Part shown: in pieces, positions 52,740 to 62,116 of the stretch
Numbering within the stretch: position 1 is the first letter of the stretch
Layout of the letters: the number at the start of each line of letters is the position of its first letter
From: Cystobacter fuscus DSM 2262
GTDB taxonomy: Bacteria > Myxococcota > Myxococcia > Myxococcales > Myxococcaceae
DNA length: 64,000 nt
Direction: 5' to 3'
Assembly: GCF_000335475.2 (NCBI RefSeq)
Contig: NZ_ANAH02000004.1
Location: 372,001-436,000 of the forward strand
Translations under genes and position numbers: made by a program
The notes under the pieces: generated by a model
What the model saw: the letters and a program-made list of their open reading frames with translations, nothing else
Database searches by the model: none
Told to the model about the DNA's origin: nothing

Positions 52740-53714
52740 ATGGCGAAGCGCGCGGCGGCTCGACGGGGACAGGCGCTGGTGGAAACGGCGCTGGGGACGA
52801 TGGTGTTCGTCACCATCCTCGTGTTTGGCATCTACTTCGCCGAGGTGGGCGCGTTGACGCTCAAGGTGCAGGAGGCGGCCAACTTCGCGCTCTGGGAGGC
52901 CACGGCCCACGTGCATCACGATCCCCGGGAGGGGGCGTTCCAGCGGCGGGGCGCGGTGGCGCAGGCGGAAGCGGAGGCCAACCGGCGCTATCGCGACTTC
53001 GACGGACGCTCGAGTGAGGGGGGCGGCGCGATGACGGTTCAACTGGCCATCGCGCGCGCCAGGTCCCCTCGGGTGGTGTGTGAGCCGAGGCTGCCCGGAG
53101 GGGATCCGCTCATCGCGGGCATCCGGCCCTTGGACGCGAACGGGGGCTCGGTCGCGCTGGGGCAGGCGATGAACATCCAATCGCCGGGCATGTCGTGCAC
53201 GGCGTCCTCCGCGCTGCGGGGCGCGCGCATCGGCCGCTTCCTGGAGCCGGGGTTCTTCAAGGTGTCCCATCGTCGCGCCAGCGCGCTCTTCACGGTGTGC
53301 GCCGCGGGGCGGGCCTCGGATGGCACCTGCGGCGGGAGCTTCTCGCTGCTGCTGGATGACTGGGGCCTGGCCGGGGTGGACGAGGGGCGCTCGTGCGCGC
53401 TCAACATCGACAACGGGCGGAACTGCCAGAACCTCGACTACCACGACTGGGTGCAGCGCGTTTACGAGCGCAATGGCGGTGGCGGGAGCGCGGGCAGCGC
53501 GCTCGCGTCCGCGACCCGGGCCGGCGCGGGCATCGACGAGGATCAGTTCTTCATGAGCTTCCGGGGCGAGGAGGACAATTACGAGCAGGACATTGGCGCC
53601 TCGCACGCGGGAAACCAGACGCGCTGGGAGGTGACGCCCTTCCGCGTTCCGAATGGAGGCCTGAACTACACGGTCCACCGGGACAACCGCTGGCTCGGAG
53701 GCGTGCCGCATTGA
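52740..53714 (+). CDS. TadE-like pseudopilin-domain protein
   Basis: 324 aa; ATG 52740, 5 bp after the previous stop. The leader ARRGQALVETALGTMVFVTI has the TadE-type Glu at the start of the hydrophobic helix, then LTLKVQEAANFALWEATAHV as in other TadE/TadF helices. The external part has several Cys (SCALNIDNGRNCQNL) that may form disulfides. It is the third member of this co-directional set. The stop overlaps the following TTG start. Confidence 0.8.
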   Translation: MAKRAAARRGQALVETALGTMVFVTILVFGIYFAEVGALTLKVQEAANFALWEATAHVHHDPREGAFQRRGAVAQAEAEANRRYRDFDGRSSEGGGAMTVQLAIARARSPRVVCEPRLPGGDPLIAGIRPLDANGGSVALGQAMNIQSPGMSCTASSALRGARIGRFLEPGFFKVSHRRASALFTVCAAGRASDGTCGGSFSLLLDDWGLAGVDEGRSCALNIDNGRNCQNLDYHDWVQRVYERNGGGGSAGSALASATRAGAGIDEDQFFMSFRGEEDNYEQDIGASHAGNQTRWEVTPFRVPNGGLNYTVHRDNRWLGGVPH

Positions 53715-54409
53715 GCCGGGCCGTGCGAACAGTGGGGCGTGCGTGGGCGCTGCTCGTGGCGCTGTCGCTGCCGGCCCTGGCGGGAGACGGGGGGACGCCG
53801 CAGCCCGCGCGCTTCGCGTGGCCGAAGCTCCAGGTGCTGGAGCAGGTGGAGTCCAATGAGATCGTGGAGGCGGGCGGCGTGCCGGTGGCGCTGCGCGCGG
53901 TGCACGTGAAGGAGTCCGCGCGCGAGCTGGTGCAGCGTTTCGCGGATGCCTTCCGGGACGGGGGGCTCTACGTGCCGTCCGGCAAGGCGCAGCCGCAGCT
54001 CGCGAGCAACGCGACCATGCTCACCGCGGTCGATCCCCGCCGCCGCATCACGTACACGGTCATCCTCCAACCCCAACCGGACGGCACCACCACGCTGTAC
54101 CTGGGCGAGGCCAACCATGCGCTGGCGCGCGCGCCCGGCACGGAGACGGACTTCGCGCCGTTGCCTCCGGGGGCGCAGGGGGTGTTGCGCATCAACGGCG
54201 AGGGCTCGCGCACGCTGACCTTCCACGTGTCGCTCACGGGCGAGCAGGTGCAGGCGTTCTACGACGGGGCGCTCGCCAAGGCCGGGTGGAAGCGCGGGGA
54301 CGAGGCGGGCGTGTACACGCGATCGGGTGAGGAATTGCGGCTCGTGCACGAGCCCGGCGAGGGCGGCCAGCGCGCGGTGGTGCTGCTGCTCCAGTCGCGG
54401 GCGCGCTGA
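53711..54409 (+). CDS. Exported hypothetical protein of the Tad-like operon
   Basis: 232 aa from TTG 53711, which overlaps the TGA of the upstream gene and has GGAGG at good distance; GTG 53723 is an alternative. The signal is RAWALLVALSLPALAGD. The mature protein has two beta-rich segments (RITYTVILQPQPDGTTTLYL, RTLTFHVSLTGEQVQAFYDG) and no recognised domain. Context suggests a periplasmic accessory of the pseudopilin cluster. Confidence 0.72.
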   Translation: MSRAVRTVGRAWALLVALSLPALAGDGGTPQPARFAWPKLQVLEQVESNEIVEAGGVPVALRAVHVKESARELVQRFADAFRDGGLYVPSGKAQPQLASNATMLTAVDPRRRITYTVILQPQPDGTTTLYLGEANHALARAPGTETDFAPLPPGAQGVLRINGEGSRTLTFHVSLTGEQVQAFYDGALAKAGWKRGDEAGVYTRSGEELRLVHEPGEGGQRAVVLLLQSRAR

Positions 54410-54493
54410 AGCAGGGCCCTCGCTGTTTTACTGGCGGAGCGGGATTGTTCTCCCTGGGGGTGCTAGGCTGAGCCTGTCACTCCGGGGGGAGCA

Positions 54494-54745
54494 ATGCACC
54501 GTGGTCACATTCTCGTCTTGCTGTGGGTCCTCTTCGTCAGTGCCGCCTGTCCGCACACCTTTCGAAAGGGAGGCGCGATCGATCAGTCCATACTCAAGGA
54601 CATGCACGAGTCCTTCAGACCGATGAGGCGCACTGACTGCGAGCCAGCAACTCTTCGGATCGTGTGTCTCCCGGAAAAATTCGTGGACTGTGAGCGGCAA
54701 TGCAGAGAAGAGCTCGAGGCGATCAGTGAAGGGGAGGAAGGGTGA
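54494..54745 (+). CDS. Small putative lipoprotein (83 aa)
   Basis: ATG 54494 follows GGGGGGAGCA. The signal MHRGHILVLLWVLFVSAAC ends in a lipobox (VSAAC). The mature part has four more Cys (DCEPATLRIVCLPEKFVDC, RQC) and an acidic end. The stop overlaps the GTG of the next gene (GTGA), so the pair is translationally coupled. Family unknown. Composition shifts to less GC-rich from here. Confidence 0.7.
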   Translation: MHRGHILVLLWVLFVSAACPHTFRKGGAIDQSILKDMHESFRPMRRTDCEPATLRIVCLPEKFVDCERQCREELEAISEGEEG

Positions 54746-55626
54746 GGTGGCGGATTCCAGCCGCGATCATGGTGGCATTGCTGCTACCAGCGCCCATCAT
54801 GGCGGTCATCTCCATTCATTGGCTTGGATCCCTCACGAAGCGCGCAGCGGTGCAGGCAAGGGCCGTGGTTCCGATGCTTTCGTGGGAGCAGCGCAGCCAG
54901 CGCCCGACCTGGCGACAGCCTTGCCGGCGGAGCGCCGACTGTGATTCGCCCCTGGCCTGCTTTCTCGACACGCACGTTCATGGCTTCTACTGCACGGACA
55001 GCGAGTGCGAGACTGATTCCCAATGTCAGACGGGGTTCGTTTGCAGGAGCGTGGAGACCTGGGGCGGTGAGGTTCTGAATCGGTGCGTCTTGGAGGGAGA
55101 ACGGCGGGAGGGAGAGCGCTGCAAGCCCCTGTCGAGAAAATACGCGAGCGCCTGCGCGGCGGGATTGCTCTGCGACGATTGGTGTGGCCGGCCATGCGAA
55201 CCCGAGGATCCAGGGAGTTGCCCCGAGGGCTTTTTCTGTCCACCGGAAGGTGGCCCCCAGGGCCCCTCCTGTCTTCCCACCTGCGAAGCGCGCGGCTGCC
55301 CTCCGGGTCAGGCCTGCATCCGTTTCCGTCAGGGGAGTTCGGTCTGCTCGGTGGTCCATGGCACGAACTGCCAGCAGTCCACCTGTCCCGAGTCGCAGGT
55401 GTGCGAGACGCATATTGTGCCGAAAGGGGTGGGAGCGGTCTGGATGCGGTGCGAGCTTCCCTGCACGAGCGATGGCTCGTCCTGCCCGGAAGGCTTCTTC
55501 TGTCACCTGTCGCGTTGCGTGCGCGCCTGTGAGCCAGACGCGCGGGACACCTGTGGGCCGGGCGAGAAGTGCGCGCGACTCCGCGCCAGCGGGCGCCAGG
55601 CCTGTGTCTTCGATGAAGACACCTGA
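54742..55626 (+). CDS. Cys-rich exported protein
   Basis: 294 aa from GTG 54742, overlapping the preceding stop. The N-terminal hydrophobic segment (IPAAIMVALLLPAPIMAVI) acts as signal or anchor. The rest carries about 30 Cys in repeated short modules of the type C.SDSEC..DSQCQTGFVC, CPEGFFCPPEGG and CGPGEKCARL, as in many myxobacterial Cys-rich surface proteins. Disulfide-stabilised and outside the cytoplasm; ligand unknown. It ends 109 bp before the kinase-STAND gene. Confidence 0.72.
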   Translation: MRWRIPAAIMVALLLPAPIMAVISIHWLGSLTKRAAVQARAVVPMLSWEQRSQRPTWRQPCRRSADCDSPLACFLDTHVHGFYCTDSECETDSQCQTGFVCRSVETWGGEVLNRCVLEGERREGERCKPLSRKYASACAAGLLCDDWCGRPCEPEDPGSCPEGFFCPPEGGPQGPSCLPTCEARGCPPGQACIRFRQGSSVCSVVHGTNCQQSTCPESQVCETHIVPKGVGAVWMRCELPCTSDGSSCPEGFFCHLSRCVRACEPDARDTCGPGEKCARLRASGRQACVFDEDT

Positions 55627-55735
55627 GTCTCCGCAACCGGGTGATGGCCCCATGGTGTGTTTCAGGAAACCAGTGGGTCGAGCGTAGGCCGGGAGGTCTT
55701 CCTCTAGGCTCGGCTACGGAGTAGATCAAGGGGGC

Positions 55736-58700
55736 ATGGAGCTTCCCAGCGACTCTCTTGGTCCCTATCGGCTGATGGAGCTGATTGGTAGTGGCGGTAT
55801 GGGGCAGGTCTTCAGCGCGCTCCACCATCGTATGGATCAGAAGGTCGCGCTCAAGCTCCTTTCACCCGAAGCGTCCAAGGATCGGCAGCTCGTTGCCCGG
55901 TTCCTCCAAGAGGCACGGGCGCTCGCTCAGCTCCAGCATCCTGGTGTCGTGCGCTTGTTCAGCTGCGACCAACTCGATGACGGTACTGTCTACCTCGCGA
56001 TGGAACTTCTTGAGGGCTTCTCGCTGCGCGAGTGGATGAGGCACCGGCCGGGCCCCGCGCCACTCGATGCATCGTTGGCCTTCTGCAGGCAGATCGCGGA
56101 CGCGATGGTCGACGTCCACGCGAGGGGAATCGTCCATCGGGACTTGAAACCCGAGAACGTCTTCCTCTGCCGGGACGAGAGCCTCGCTTTCGGCTATCGC
56201 ACCAAGCTGCTGGACTTTGGTATTGCCAAGGTGCCACCAGCAACGAACGGAGCATGTTTCGATACACAAGTTCAGACCGTGGCACCCATCTTCATCGGCA
56301 CTGCCACGTACATGGCCCCTGAGCAATGCCGGAACGCGGCGGAGGTCGATGGCCGCGCGGATGTCTATGCGTTGGGTGTGCTCCTCTTTGAACTCCTCGC
56401 GGGAAGGCCGCCGTTCGTCTCTAATGAGACCATCGAGGTCATCTCGATGCATAGGTACGTGGTGCCGCCATCCCTCCAGGATTTCGCGCCGATGCTCCCC
56501 GGTGTGCTGTCTGCCTTCGTTGCCTCCATGCTCGCCAAGGACCCCGCACAGCGTCCGACGATGCTCCGGTGCCGGGACATGCTCGGCCGTGCCTGGGAAA
56601 TGGAGCGGGATGAGTGCCCTGTCCCCGGACTCGCGCCCTTCACGGAAGAGCAGGCCGAGCTGTTCTTTGGCCGGAAGGAGGATCTCGATGAATTGCTGGC
56701 ATTGCTCGAGCAGGCCCGTACGGCCGAACGGCGCTGGGTGCAACTCGAGGGCCCAAGTGGCGTGGGCAAATCCTCCCTGGTTCAGGCAGGTCTCCTGCCC
56801 CGACTGAAGGAGGTTCCCCTCCAGGAGGAGCGGAGATGGCGGGTCGCCAGCATGCGATCGTCCTACGAGCCCCTGCGCGGCCTCGCATTGGCACTCGTCT
56901 CGGCGTACGCGGGCACCGGCTTTGACCAGACTCCAGAGAACGTCGAGCGGGTTCTTCGCACGGGCCCCGATGCACTCCGAGCATTGGTGATGGCCCACAC
57001 TCCTCCGGGGTGCTGCTTCCTCCTGATCCTCGAACAGATGGAAGAGCTCTTCACTCTTGGTGCCGAGGATTGCCACCAGCTCGATGTGCTCGTGTCCACC
57101 GCGCTCGCCGCACCAGAGTCTCCCCTGCGACTGCTCACCACCCTCCGCAGCGACTTCATCCACCGGGTGGAGCAACTCCCCAGCCTCGCGTGCCAGCTAA
57201 ACAAGGCGGCCCGCTACCACCTACGCACCATGGATGAAGAGGCACTCACCCAGGTCATCCAGGGAATGGCTCAACGGGCCGGGTTGCGGCTCTCCGAGGG
57301 ACTGCCGGAGCGGATGGTCCGCGACACTAGGAACGATGGTAGCCAGCTTTCCCTCCTCGGCCATACACTCCGTGGGCTCTGGTCATCGCGCAGTGGCCCT
57401 CTGCTCACCCACGAGCACTACGCGCAACTTGGAGGTGTGGGTGGCGCTCTGGCGCGGCAGGCCGAGCAACTCCTCGATGGACTTGGTGACGAGGGGCGTG
57501 AGCGCGCGAAGTGGCTGTTGCTCGAACTCGTGCAGGTCGGCCGTGGTGTTCCTGATACTCGCCGTCCCCGATCGAGACGGGAGATCCTCACGGCGGCAGG
57601 TGATGATGAGCTGGCGGAGCAGGTGCTGATGCGGCTATCCGGAATGCGCACGAACTCCTCGGAAAAAGCGCAACAGAACTTGCGGCTCGTGGTGCTATCC
57701 GCAGGGCCGGACCCAGCCCAACAGCGCATCGATCTGGTTCACGAGACCCTGCTCCAGAAAGTGCCATCCATCGCGGGCTGGATCGAGAGTGAGCGAGCGT
57801 TGCTCGAACGGTACGCGGATCTGGAGGTCGCAGCCCACGCCTGGGAGCAGGCGGGTTGTCCCTCGGACGGGCTTCCCTTGGGCTCACTGCTCGCGCATTA
57901 CCGCGGACACATTGGCAGCGCACGCCAACGAAGCCCCGCCTCGCGGATGATGAGTCACCGCGCAGTGCGCTTCCTCGATGCAGCGCAACGACTTGACCGG
58001 CGGCGCACTTGGTTCAAGCGCGCGCTTGCACTGGCCTCGATGGCCGCAGTGGCGGCAATTACGTTTAGCGCGGCGCGGGCCACTCGCGCCCTGCAACAAG
58101 CGGAGAAGGAGCGGCAGCGTGCCGAGGAGCGCCTTCAGCAGGTCATTGATGACAAGGAGCAGTTCTTCTCGAGTGCGGATTGGCAGCTCAGCAGGATCCT
58201 CTACACGCTCCCCATACGTCAGTCGACGCAGCTGTCGCACGACAAGACCCTGACTTCGCTAACGGAGCAGGAGCGCGAGAAGCCGTCGGTGCGGAAGACG
58301 ATCATCAAGACCCGGCACCGGCGCGGCGATCTTGCCTATTGGGATGATTCGCTCACGCGGGCCGACGCATTCTTCCGCGACGGGCTGAAAGAGATTCGCA
58401 AGGGGCTCGCGCGCCAGCCCGAGGACGAAGGCTTGATGTTCCAACTCGGATTGAATCACTCGAAGCGAGGCAAGGTCGCGCTGGCACGAGGCCGGTGGGA
58501 AGAGGCTCGCGGCTACTTCGACGAAGCCATCAGTCTGTTCGAGCGTCCGTCTCGTGCCAACGAAAAAAACAGCGATCTCAGGGACTACCGGCGGACTCTC
58601 GCGACGAGCTACTCCGAACTCGCCGATCTGGAACTCGCACTCGGCCGGATGGATGCCGCCGCATCTCAGTACGACCATTCCATCACGCTCTTCGAACAGA

Positions 58701-59203
58701 ACATCGGCAAACCAGACGATGACTACGATGTGTCCCTCCTGGCGGACGTGCTCTGCTCGCGCGGTGAGACGGCCCGTCGGTTGGGAGATTTGAAGGCCGC
58801 CGAGGGCTATCTAATCAAAGCACTGGGTCTGGGCCGCGAACTCATCGATCACAATCCGGGGGATGGGCTTTTTATGTGGACCCTGGCTCGGGTCCTCGTG
58901 GAGTTGGCTGAGCTGGAAACCGCACGAACTCAATGGGGCACGGCGAGCAGATACTACGACGAGGCGCAGGTCCTGGGATGGACGCTGCTCAAGGGGGAGA
59001 AGGAGAACAAGCGCTACGCCCTGGCCATGCTCCACGCATTGAGCGGGGATGAGACGTTAGCTCGCGTCCTGGGCAATCACGACCGAACCAGGTGGTTGCA
59101 CACCGAGAGATGTAAGATTGTGAGCGCATTTGTAGGAAGCGACAGCGAGGACGTCCGCTTCCAAGCGCTGAATTGCCCCTTGAGCGAGGGCCCAGAAAAA
59201 TAA
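55736..59203 (+). CDS. Ser/Thr kinase - STAND NTPase - TM - TPR protein
   Basis: 1155 aa. Kinase, about residues 10-285: LIGSGGMGQVF, VALKLL, VHRDLKPEN, LLDFGIAK, MAPEQ. From about 300 a novel-STAND module begins with LFFGRKEDLDELLALLEQ; Walker A is GPSGVGKSS at 339-347 and Walker B-like CCFLLILEQMEELF follows. One membrane segment lies near 760-785 (LALASMAAVAAITF). The C-terminal part is TPR-like helices (LADLELALGRMDAAASQYDH). STAND proteins are signal-induced switches used in regulation and in phage defence. It is encoded just upstream of the SAVED/CD-NTase pair, with 79 bp between. The TM separates kinase/STAND from the TPR part, so the sensor may lie outside. Confidence 0.9.
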   Translation: MELPSDSLGPYRLMELIGSGGMGQVFSALHHRMDQKVALKLLSPEASKDRQLVARFLQEARALAQLQHPGVVRLFSCDQLDDGTVYLAMELLEGFSLREWMRHRPGPAPLDASLAFCRQIADAMVDVHARGIVHRDLKPENVFLCRDESLAFGYRTKLLDFGIAKVPPATNGACFDTQVQTVAPIFIGTATYMAPEQCRNAAEVDGRADVYALGVLLFELLAGRPPFVSNETIEVISMHRYVVPPSLQDFAPMLPGVLSAFVASMLAKDPAQRPTMLRCRDMLGRAWEMERDECPVPGLAPFTEEQAELFFGRKEDLDELLALLEQARTAERRWVQLEGPSGVGKSSLVQAGLLPRLKEVPLQEERRWRVASMRSSYEPLRGLALALVSAYAGTGFDQTPENVERVLRTGPDALRALVMAHTPPGCCFLLILEQMEELFTLGAEDCHQLDVLVSTALAAPESPLRLLTTLRSDFIHRVEQLPSLACQLNKAARYHLRTMDEEALTQVIQGMAQRAGLRLSEGLPERMVRDTRNDGSQLSLLGHTLRGLWSSRSGPLLTHEHYAQLGGVGGALARQAEQLLDGLGDEGRERAKWLLLELVQVGRGVPDTRRPRSRREILTAAGDDELAEQVLMRLSGMRTNSSEKAQQNLRLVVLSAGPDPAQQRIDLVHETLLQKVPSIAGWIESERALLERYADLEVAAHAWEQAGCPSDGLPLGSLLAHYRGHIGSARQRSPASRMMSHRAVRFLDAAQRLDRRRTWFKRALALASMAAVAAITFSAARATRALQQAEKERQRAEERLQQVIDDKEQFFSSADWQLSRILYTLPIRQSTQLSHDKTLTSLTEQEREKPSVRKTIIKTRHRRGDLAYWDDSLTRADAFFRDGLKEIRKGLARQPEDEGLMFQLGLNHSKRGKVALARGRWEEARGYFDEAISLFERPSRANEKNSDLRDYRRTLATSYSELADLELALGRMDAAASQYDHSITLFEQNIGKPDDDYDVSLLADVLCSRGETARRLGDLKAAEGYLIKALGLGRELIDHNPGDGLFMWTLARVLVELAELETARTQWGTASRYYDEAQVLGWTLLKGEKENKRYALAMLHALSGDETLARVLGNHDRTRWLHTERCKIVSAFVGSDSEDVRFQALNCPLSEGPEK

Positions 59204-59282
59204 AAAAAATCTGGTCGCGCCCGATCCTTTCGGAGATGGCGTCCATGGAGATCAGGAATCCATTTCTCTTGGGCGGATCTTC

Positions 59283-61088
59283 ATGCACGAGACCAACGAC
59301 ACGCCTCTCAGCGGGCTCATCCTACTCTCCCAACCCGAGCAACTCAGTATTACCCCCAAAGACATGGTCGACGCGCTCCCGTACGCCTACAAGGCGCTCC
59401 CCCGGATGCCCTTCGACCTGGACGTGGTGGAACTCGCGCGTCAAGCCATCAGAACTCGCGACTGGGGGGCGGCGCAGCGCGCGCTTGAAGAGCGGGTACG
59501 CAGGGAACTCGTTCCGCTCCGGGACAAACACCCCGACTATCGCATCATCTACTTCGGGTCCTCGCCCATTCCGCTCACGGTCCACCTCGGTTTCCTCCTC
59601 GAAACTTGGCAGGGCGTGGAGGTCATCCCTCACCACCACGCGCGGAGGCTCTGGGGGTGGAGCCCCGAGCCCGCGAGACCGCCCGCCCGCCTCAAACCCG
59701 TCCGCCAACTGGACTACAGGGACAATTCATCGGGAGAAGCCGTCATCCGGGTCTCGACATCGCACCTCGTCGACCCGCAGGCGACACAGCGGGTGGTTCT
59801 CAAACCGCTGGTGGACATCGACATCGAGTTGGAGCATCCCGCAGAGGACGCCTTTTCTAGCATGGAGGAGATGCAAGAGGTCGCTCAGGTGTTCCGCGAC
59901 ACCCTGGATGCCATCGGTGACAGGTTTCCAGGCATCCAGCGCGTCCACCTGTTCGCCTCCGTGCAACCGGGGATGGCGCTCCTGCTTGGTGCGCAGATCA
60001 GCAAGACGATGCATCCGGCCGTGCAGACCTATCAGTACACGAGGAACGCGGAGAACGAGCCCTATCACGTGCCCGCGGTGCTCGCGAATGGGCCGAGCCA
60101 ACCTGAGCTTCAGCCCCTCACGGAGGATGAGAAGGTACAGGCCGCGAAAGATCGCGAGCACCTGGCTCGCGCGCTCGAGCGAATGAAGGGCCGCGCCCAG
60201 ATGGAACAGAGAAGCGCTGCCCCCAACTGGCTCGCGGGCCTCTTGTCGAAACCAGGAGGGCACCCAGGGTTTGCTTCCCACTGGCTGGGCATGCCCGCCC
60301 TGCACGAAACGCCCCTGCTCAAGACAGAGGTAGATCTCGCGACCCATACGGTCGATGACAGCTTCCGCTACGTCCACACCCTTCGTGTCTGGCAGATCGA
60401 TGACCACTGGCTGGCACGGCTCGCGAAGAGACATCCGGACGAGGTAAGGCGGGCGAGAGCCCTGCGTATGCTTGTCCTGCATGAACTGGCCCATCGTGGG
60501 CCTCAAATGCTCACCAGCAAGTCGAGCAAGGAAATCGGCCGGTTCCCCAAGGTGCTAGAGGAAATCGATTACCACGCGGATGTATGGGCGATGCTGTATG
60601 AGTACGCGCTCACGGAGCAGCAATCACCGCGCGAAGTCGCCGATCCGCAAGAGTTTTTCCTGGAACTGATCCGGGTCGCGACCGAGACCATGTGGGCGTT
60701 CGACGATGACGGCCAGTCTCCCCGGGAGTTTCAAATTCGCCGTCTCAACCGGTACCTCATCTGGTACTGGCAGTACCTGTTGTTGGAGCATGGCGCCGGG
60801 CAGGGACGGGAGACGACTCTCGACTTCGTTCTTTCGCTCCTCGCACAACGTCCCATCATCGAGATGGCTGGTCCCACGGTCTTCGCTCGCCATGAGCGTG
60901 TCTTCTTCGCCCTCGACACCGCGCGTGTGGGCATCCCCGAGCTTGCCCTCTATCACGAGGGCAAGCTCTACAGGCACGGGGCGCGCTACGACTTCTCCAT
61001 CGACGAACTGCTCGATGGGGTACGGATGCGCGACGGTATGCAGATTCGCGAGGTTCTGCGGTCGGCCTTCGAACAAACGGTGCGTTGA
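59283..61088 (+). CDS. SAVED-domain protein fused to HExxH metallopeptidase (CBASS effector)
   Basis: 601 aa. Residues about 50-265 match the SAVED domain, which senses cyclic oligonucleotides in CBASS: YRIIYFGSSPIPLTVHLGFL (86-105), VLKPLVDIDIELEHP (172-186) and IQRVHLFASVQPGMALLLGA (218-237). Residues about 360-540 carry MLVLHELAHRGPQML with the zinc motif HELAH (400-404) and a downstream EEIDYHADVWA (426-436) likely to give the third ligand. The predicted mechanism is second-messenger binding that activates proteolysis. The gene is followed after 33 bp by the CD-NTase. ATG 59283. I recognise SAVED by pattern, and the peptidase family is not assigned. Confidence 0.82.
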   Translation: MHETNDTPLSGLILLSQPEQLSITPKDMVDALPYAYKALPRMPFDLDVVELARQAIRTRDWGAAQRALEERVRRELVPLRDKHPDYRIIYFGSSPIPLTVHLGFLLETWQGVEVIPHHHARRLWGWSPEPARPPARLKPVRQLDYRDNSSGEAVIRVSTSHLVDPQATQRVVLKPLVDIDIELEHPAEDAFSSMEEMQEVAQVFRDTLDAIGDRFPGIQRVHLFASVQPGMALLLGAQISKTMHPAVQTYQYTRNAENEPYHVPAVLANGPSQPELQPLTEDEKVQAAKDREHLARALERMKGRAQMEQRSAAPNWLAGLLSKPGGHPGFASHWLGMPALHETPLLKTEVDLATHTVDDSFRYVHTLRVWQIDDHWLARLAKRHPDEVRRARALRMLVLHELAHRGPQMLTSKSSKEIGRFPKVLEEIDYHADVWAMLYEYALTEQQSPREVADPQEFFLELIRVATETMWAFDDDGQSPREFQIRRLNRYLIWYWQYLLLEHGAGQGRETTLDFVLSLLAQRPIIEMAGPTVFARHERVFFALDTARVGIPELALYHEGKLYRHGARYDFSIDELLDGVRMRDGMQIREVLRSAFEQTVR

Positions 61089-61121
61089 GCTTTTCTCCTG
61101 GAAACCCTGAAGGAATTACAC

Positions 61122-62042
61122 ATGTCATTTCAGCCACTATTCCGGCGGTTCCACCAAGCCATCCAATTGAAACGCTTTGACGAGAATGCGGAACTCGTCG
61201 AGAAGCGAGATCGAGTCTTGAAGCGGCTGCGCGAGAACCTGTCGATCTCCTTCGATTGGTTTAACCAAGGCAGCTATGCCATGGGAACAGGAGTCAAACC
61301 CGTCAATGGAGACTATGACATTGATATCGGACTCGTGTTCGATGTCAGCCATCGATCGTACGCTCCCAGCACGGTCAAGAAGTGGGTTTACGACGCCGTA
61401 GTTCACCACACCACGCGCGTGGAATGGCGCCGCCCGTGTATCACCGTGTACTATCAACAAGCCGGTGAAGCCATCTACCACGTCGATCTCGCCATCCTGG
61501 TGAAGGAATCACCGTACTCCAACGCGCTCTACTTGGCGATCGGCAAGGAGCACTCCGCAGCGGCCCAGCAAGAGTGGCAACCCGACGACCGGAAGGGCTT
61601 CATCAAGGCCATTGAGAACAAATTTACTGGTGAGGATGCAGAGCAGTTCCGCCGCGTCATCCGCTATTTGAAGCGCTGGAAGGACGAGCACTTCTCCAAC
61701 CAGGGAAGGGCGGCTCCCACGGGGCTCAGCCTCACTGTTGCCGCTTACTACTGGTTCCAGCTAGCGAAGACTAGCTGGTATTCTGCTGCCGATTACGACG
61801 ACTTCTCTGCGACTGCCTCCCTGGTGGATATGATCAAACGAAACTTCTATTATGGTCGTCGTCTCTCTCTGCAGTTCCCCAAAGCGCCACAAGATGACGT
61901 GCTCGCACGCATGACCGACCAACAAATGCGGGAATTCTACCAGCGCCTTGAGGAACTGAGTGGCTGGTTGGATGATGCTCGGAGGACTCGCTCCACCGCT
62001 CCACTCCAGCAGGCCTTTGGCGCGGACTTTCCCGCTCAGTGA
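61122..62042 (+). CDS. CD-NTase (cGAS/DncV-like nucleotidyltransferase) of CBASS
   Basis: 306 aa; ATG 61122 follows GAAGGAATTACAC. The polymerase-beta-type core is FNQGSYAMGTGVKPV (GS at 50-51) with catalytic GDYDIDIGLVF (Asp 66 and 68) and the third Asp in IYHVDLAIL (122). C-terminal helices (FRRVIRYLKRWKDEHF, GLSLTVAAYYWFQ) match the OAS-like half of DncV-type enzymes. It is expected to make a cyclic di- or trinucleotide on infection that activates the SAVED peptidase. No Cap2/Cap3 or HORMA/TRIP13 genes are seen, so the minimal two-gene layout is the best fit. Product nucleotide unknown. Confidence 0.88.
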   Translation: MSFQPLFRRFHQAIQLKRFDENAELVEKRDRVLKRLRENLSISFDWFNQGSYAMGTGVKPVNGDYDIDIGLVFDVSHRSYAPSTVKKWVYDAVVHHTTRVEWRRPCITVYYQQAGEAIYHVDLAILVKESPYSNALYLAIGKEHSAAAQQEWQPDDRKGFIKAIENKFTGEDAEQFRRVIRYLKRWKDEHFSNQGRAAPTGLSLTVAAYYWFQLAKTSWYSAADYDDFSATASLVDMIKRNFYYGRRLSLQFPKAPQDDVLARMTDQQMREFYQRLEELSGWLDDARRTRSTAPLQQAFGADFPAQ

Positions 62043-62116
62043 CGCAGTGCCTCTCCTGCCGCGCCCCGGGTATTATCCGCGTGGGTTCGCTGAAAAGGGA
62101 ATGGGAGCGCCAGGGC

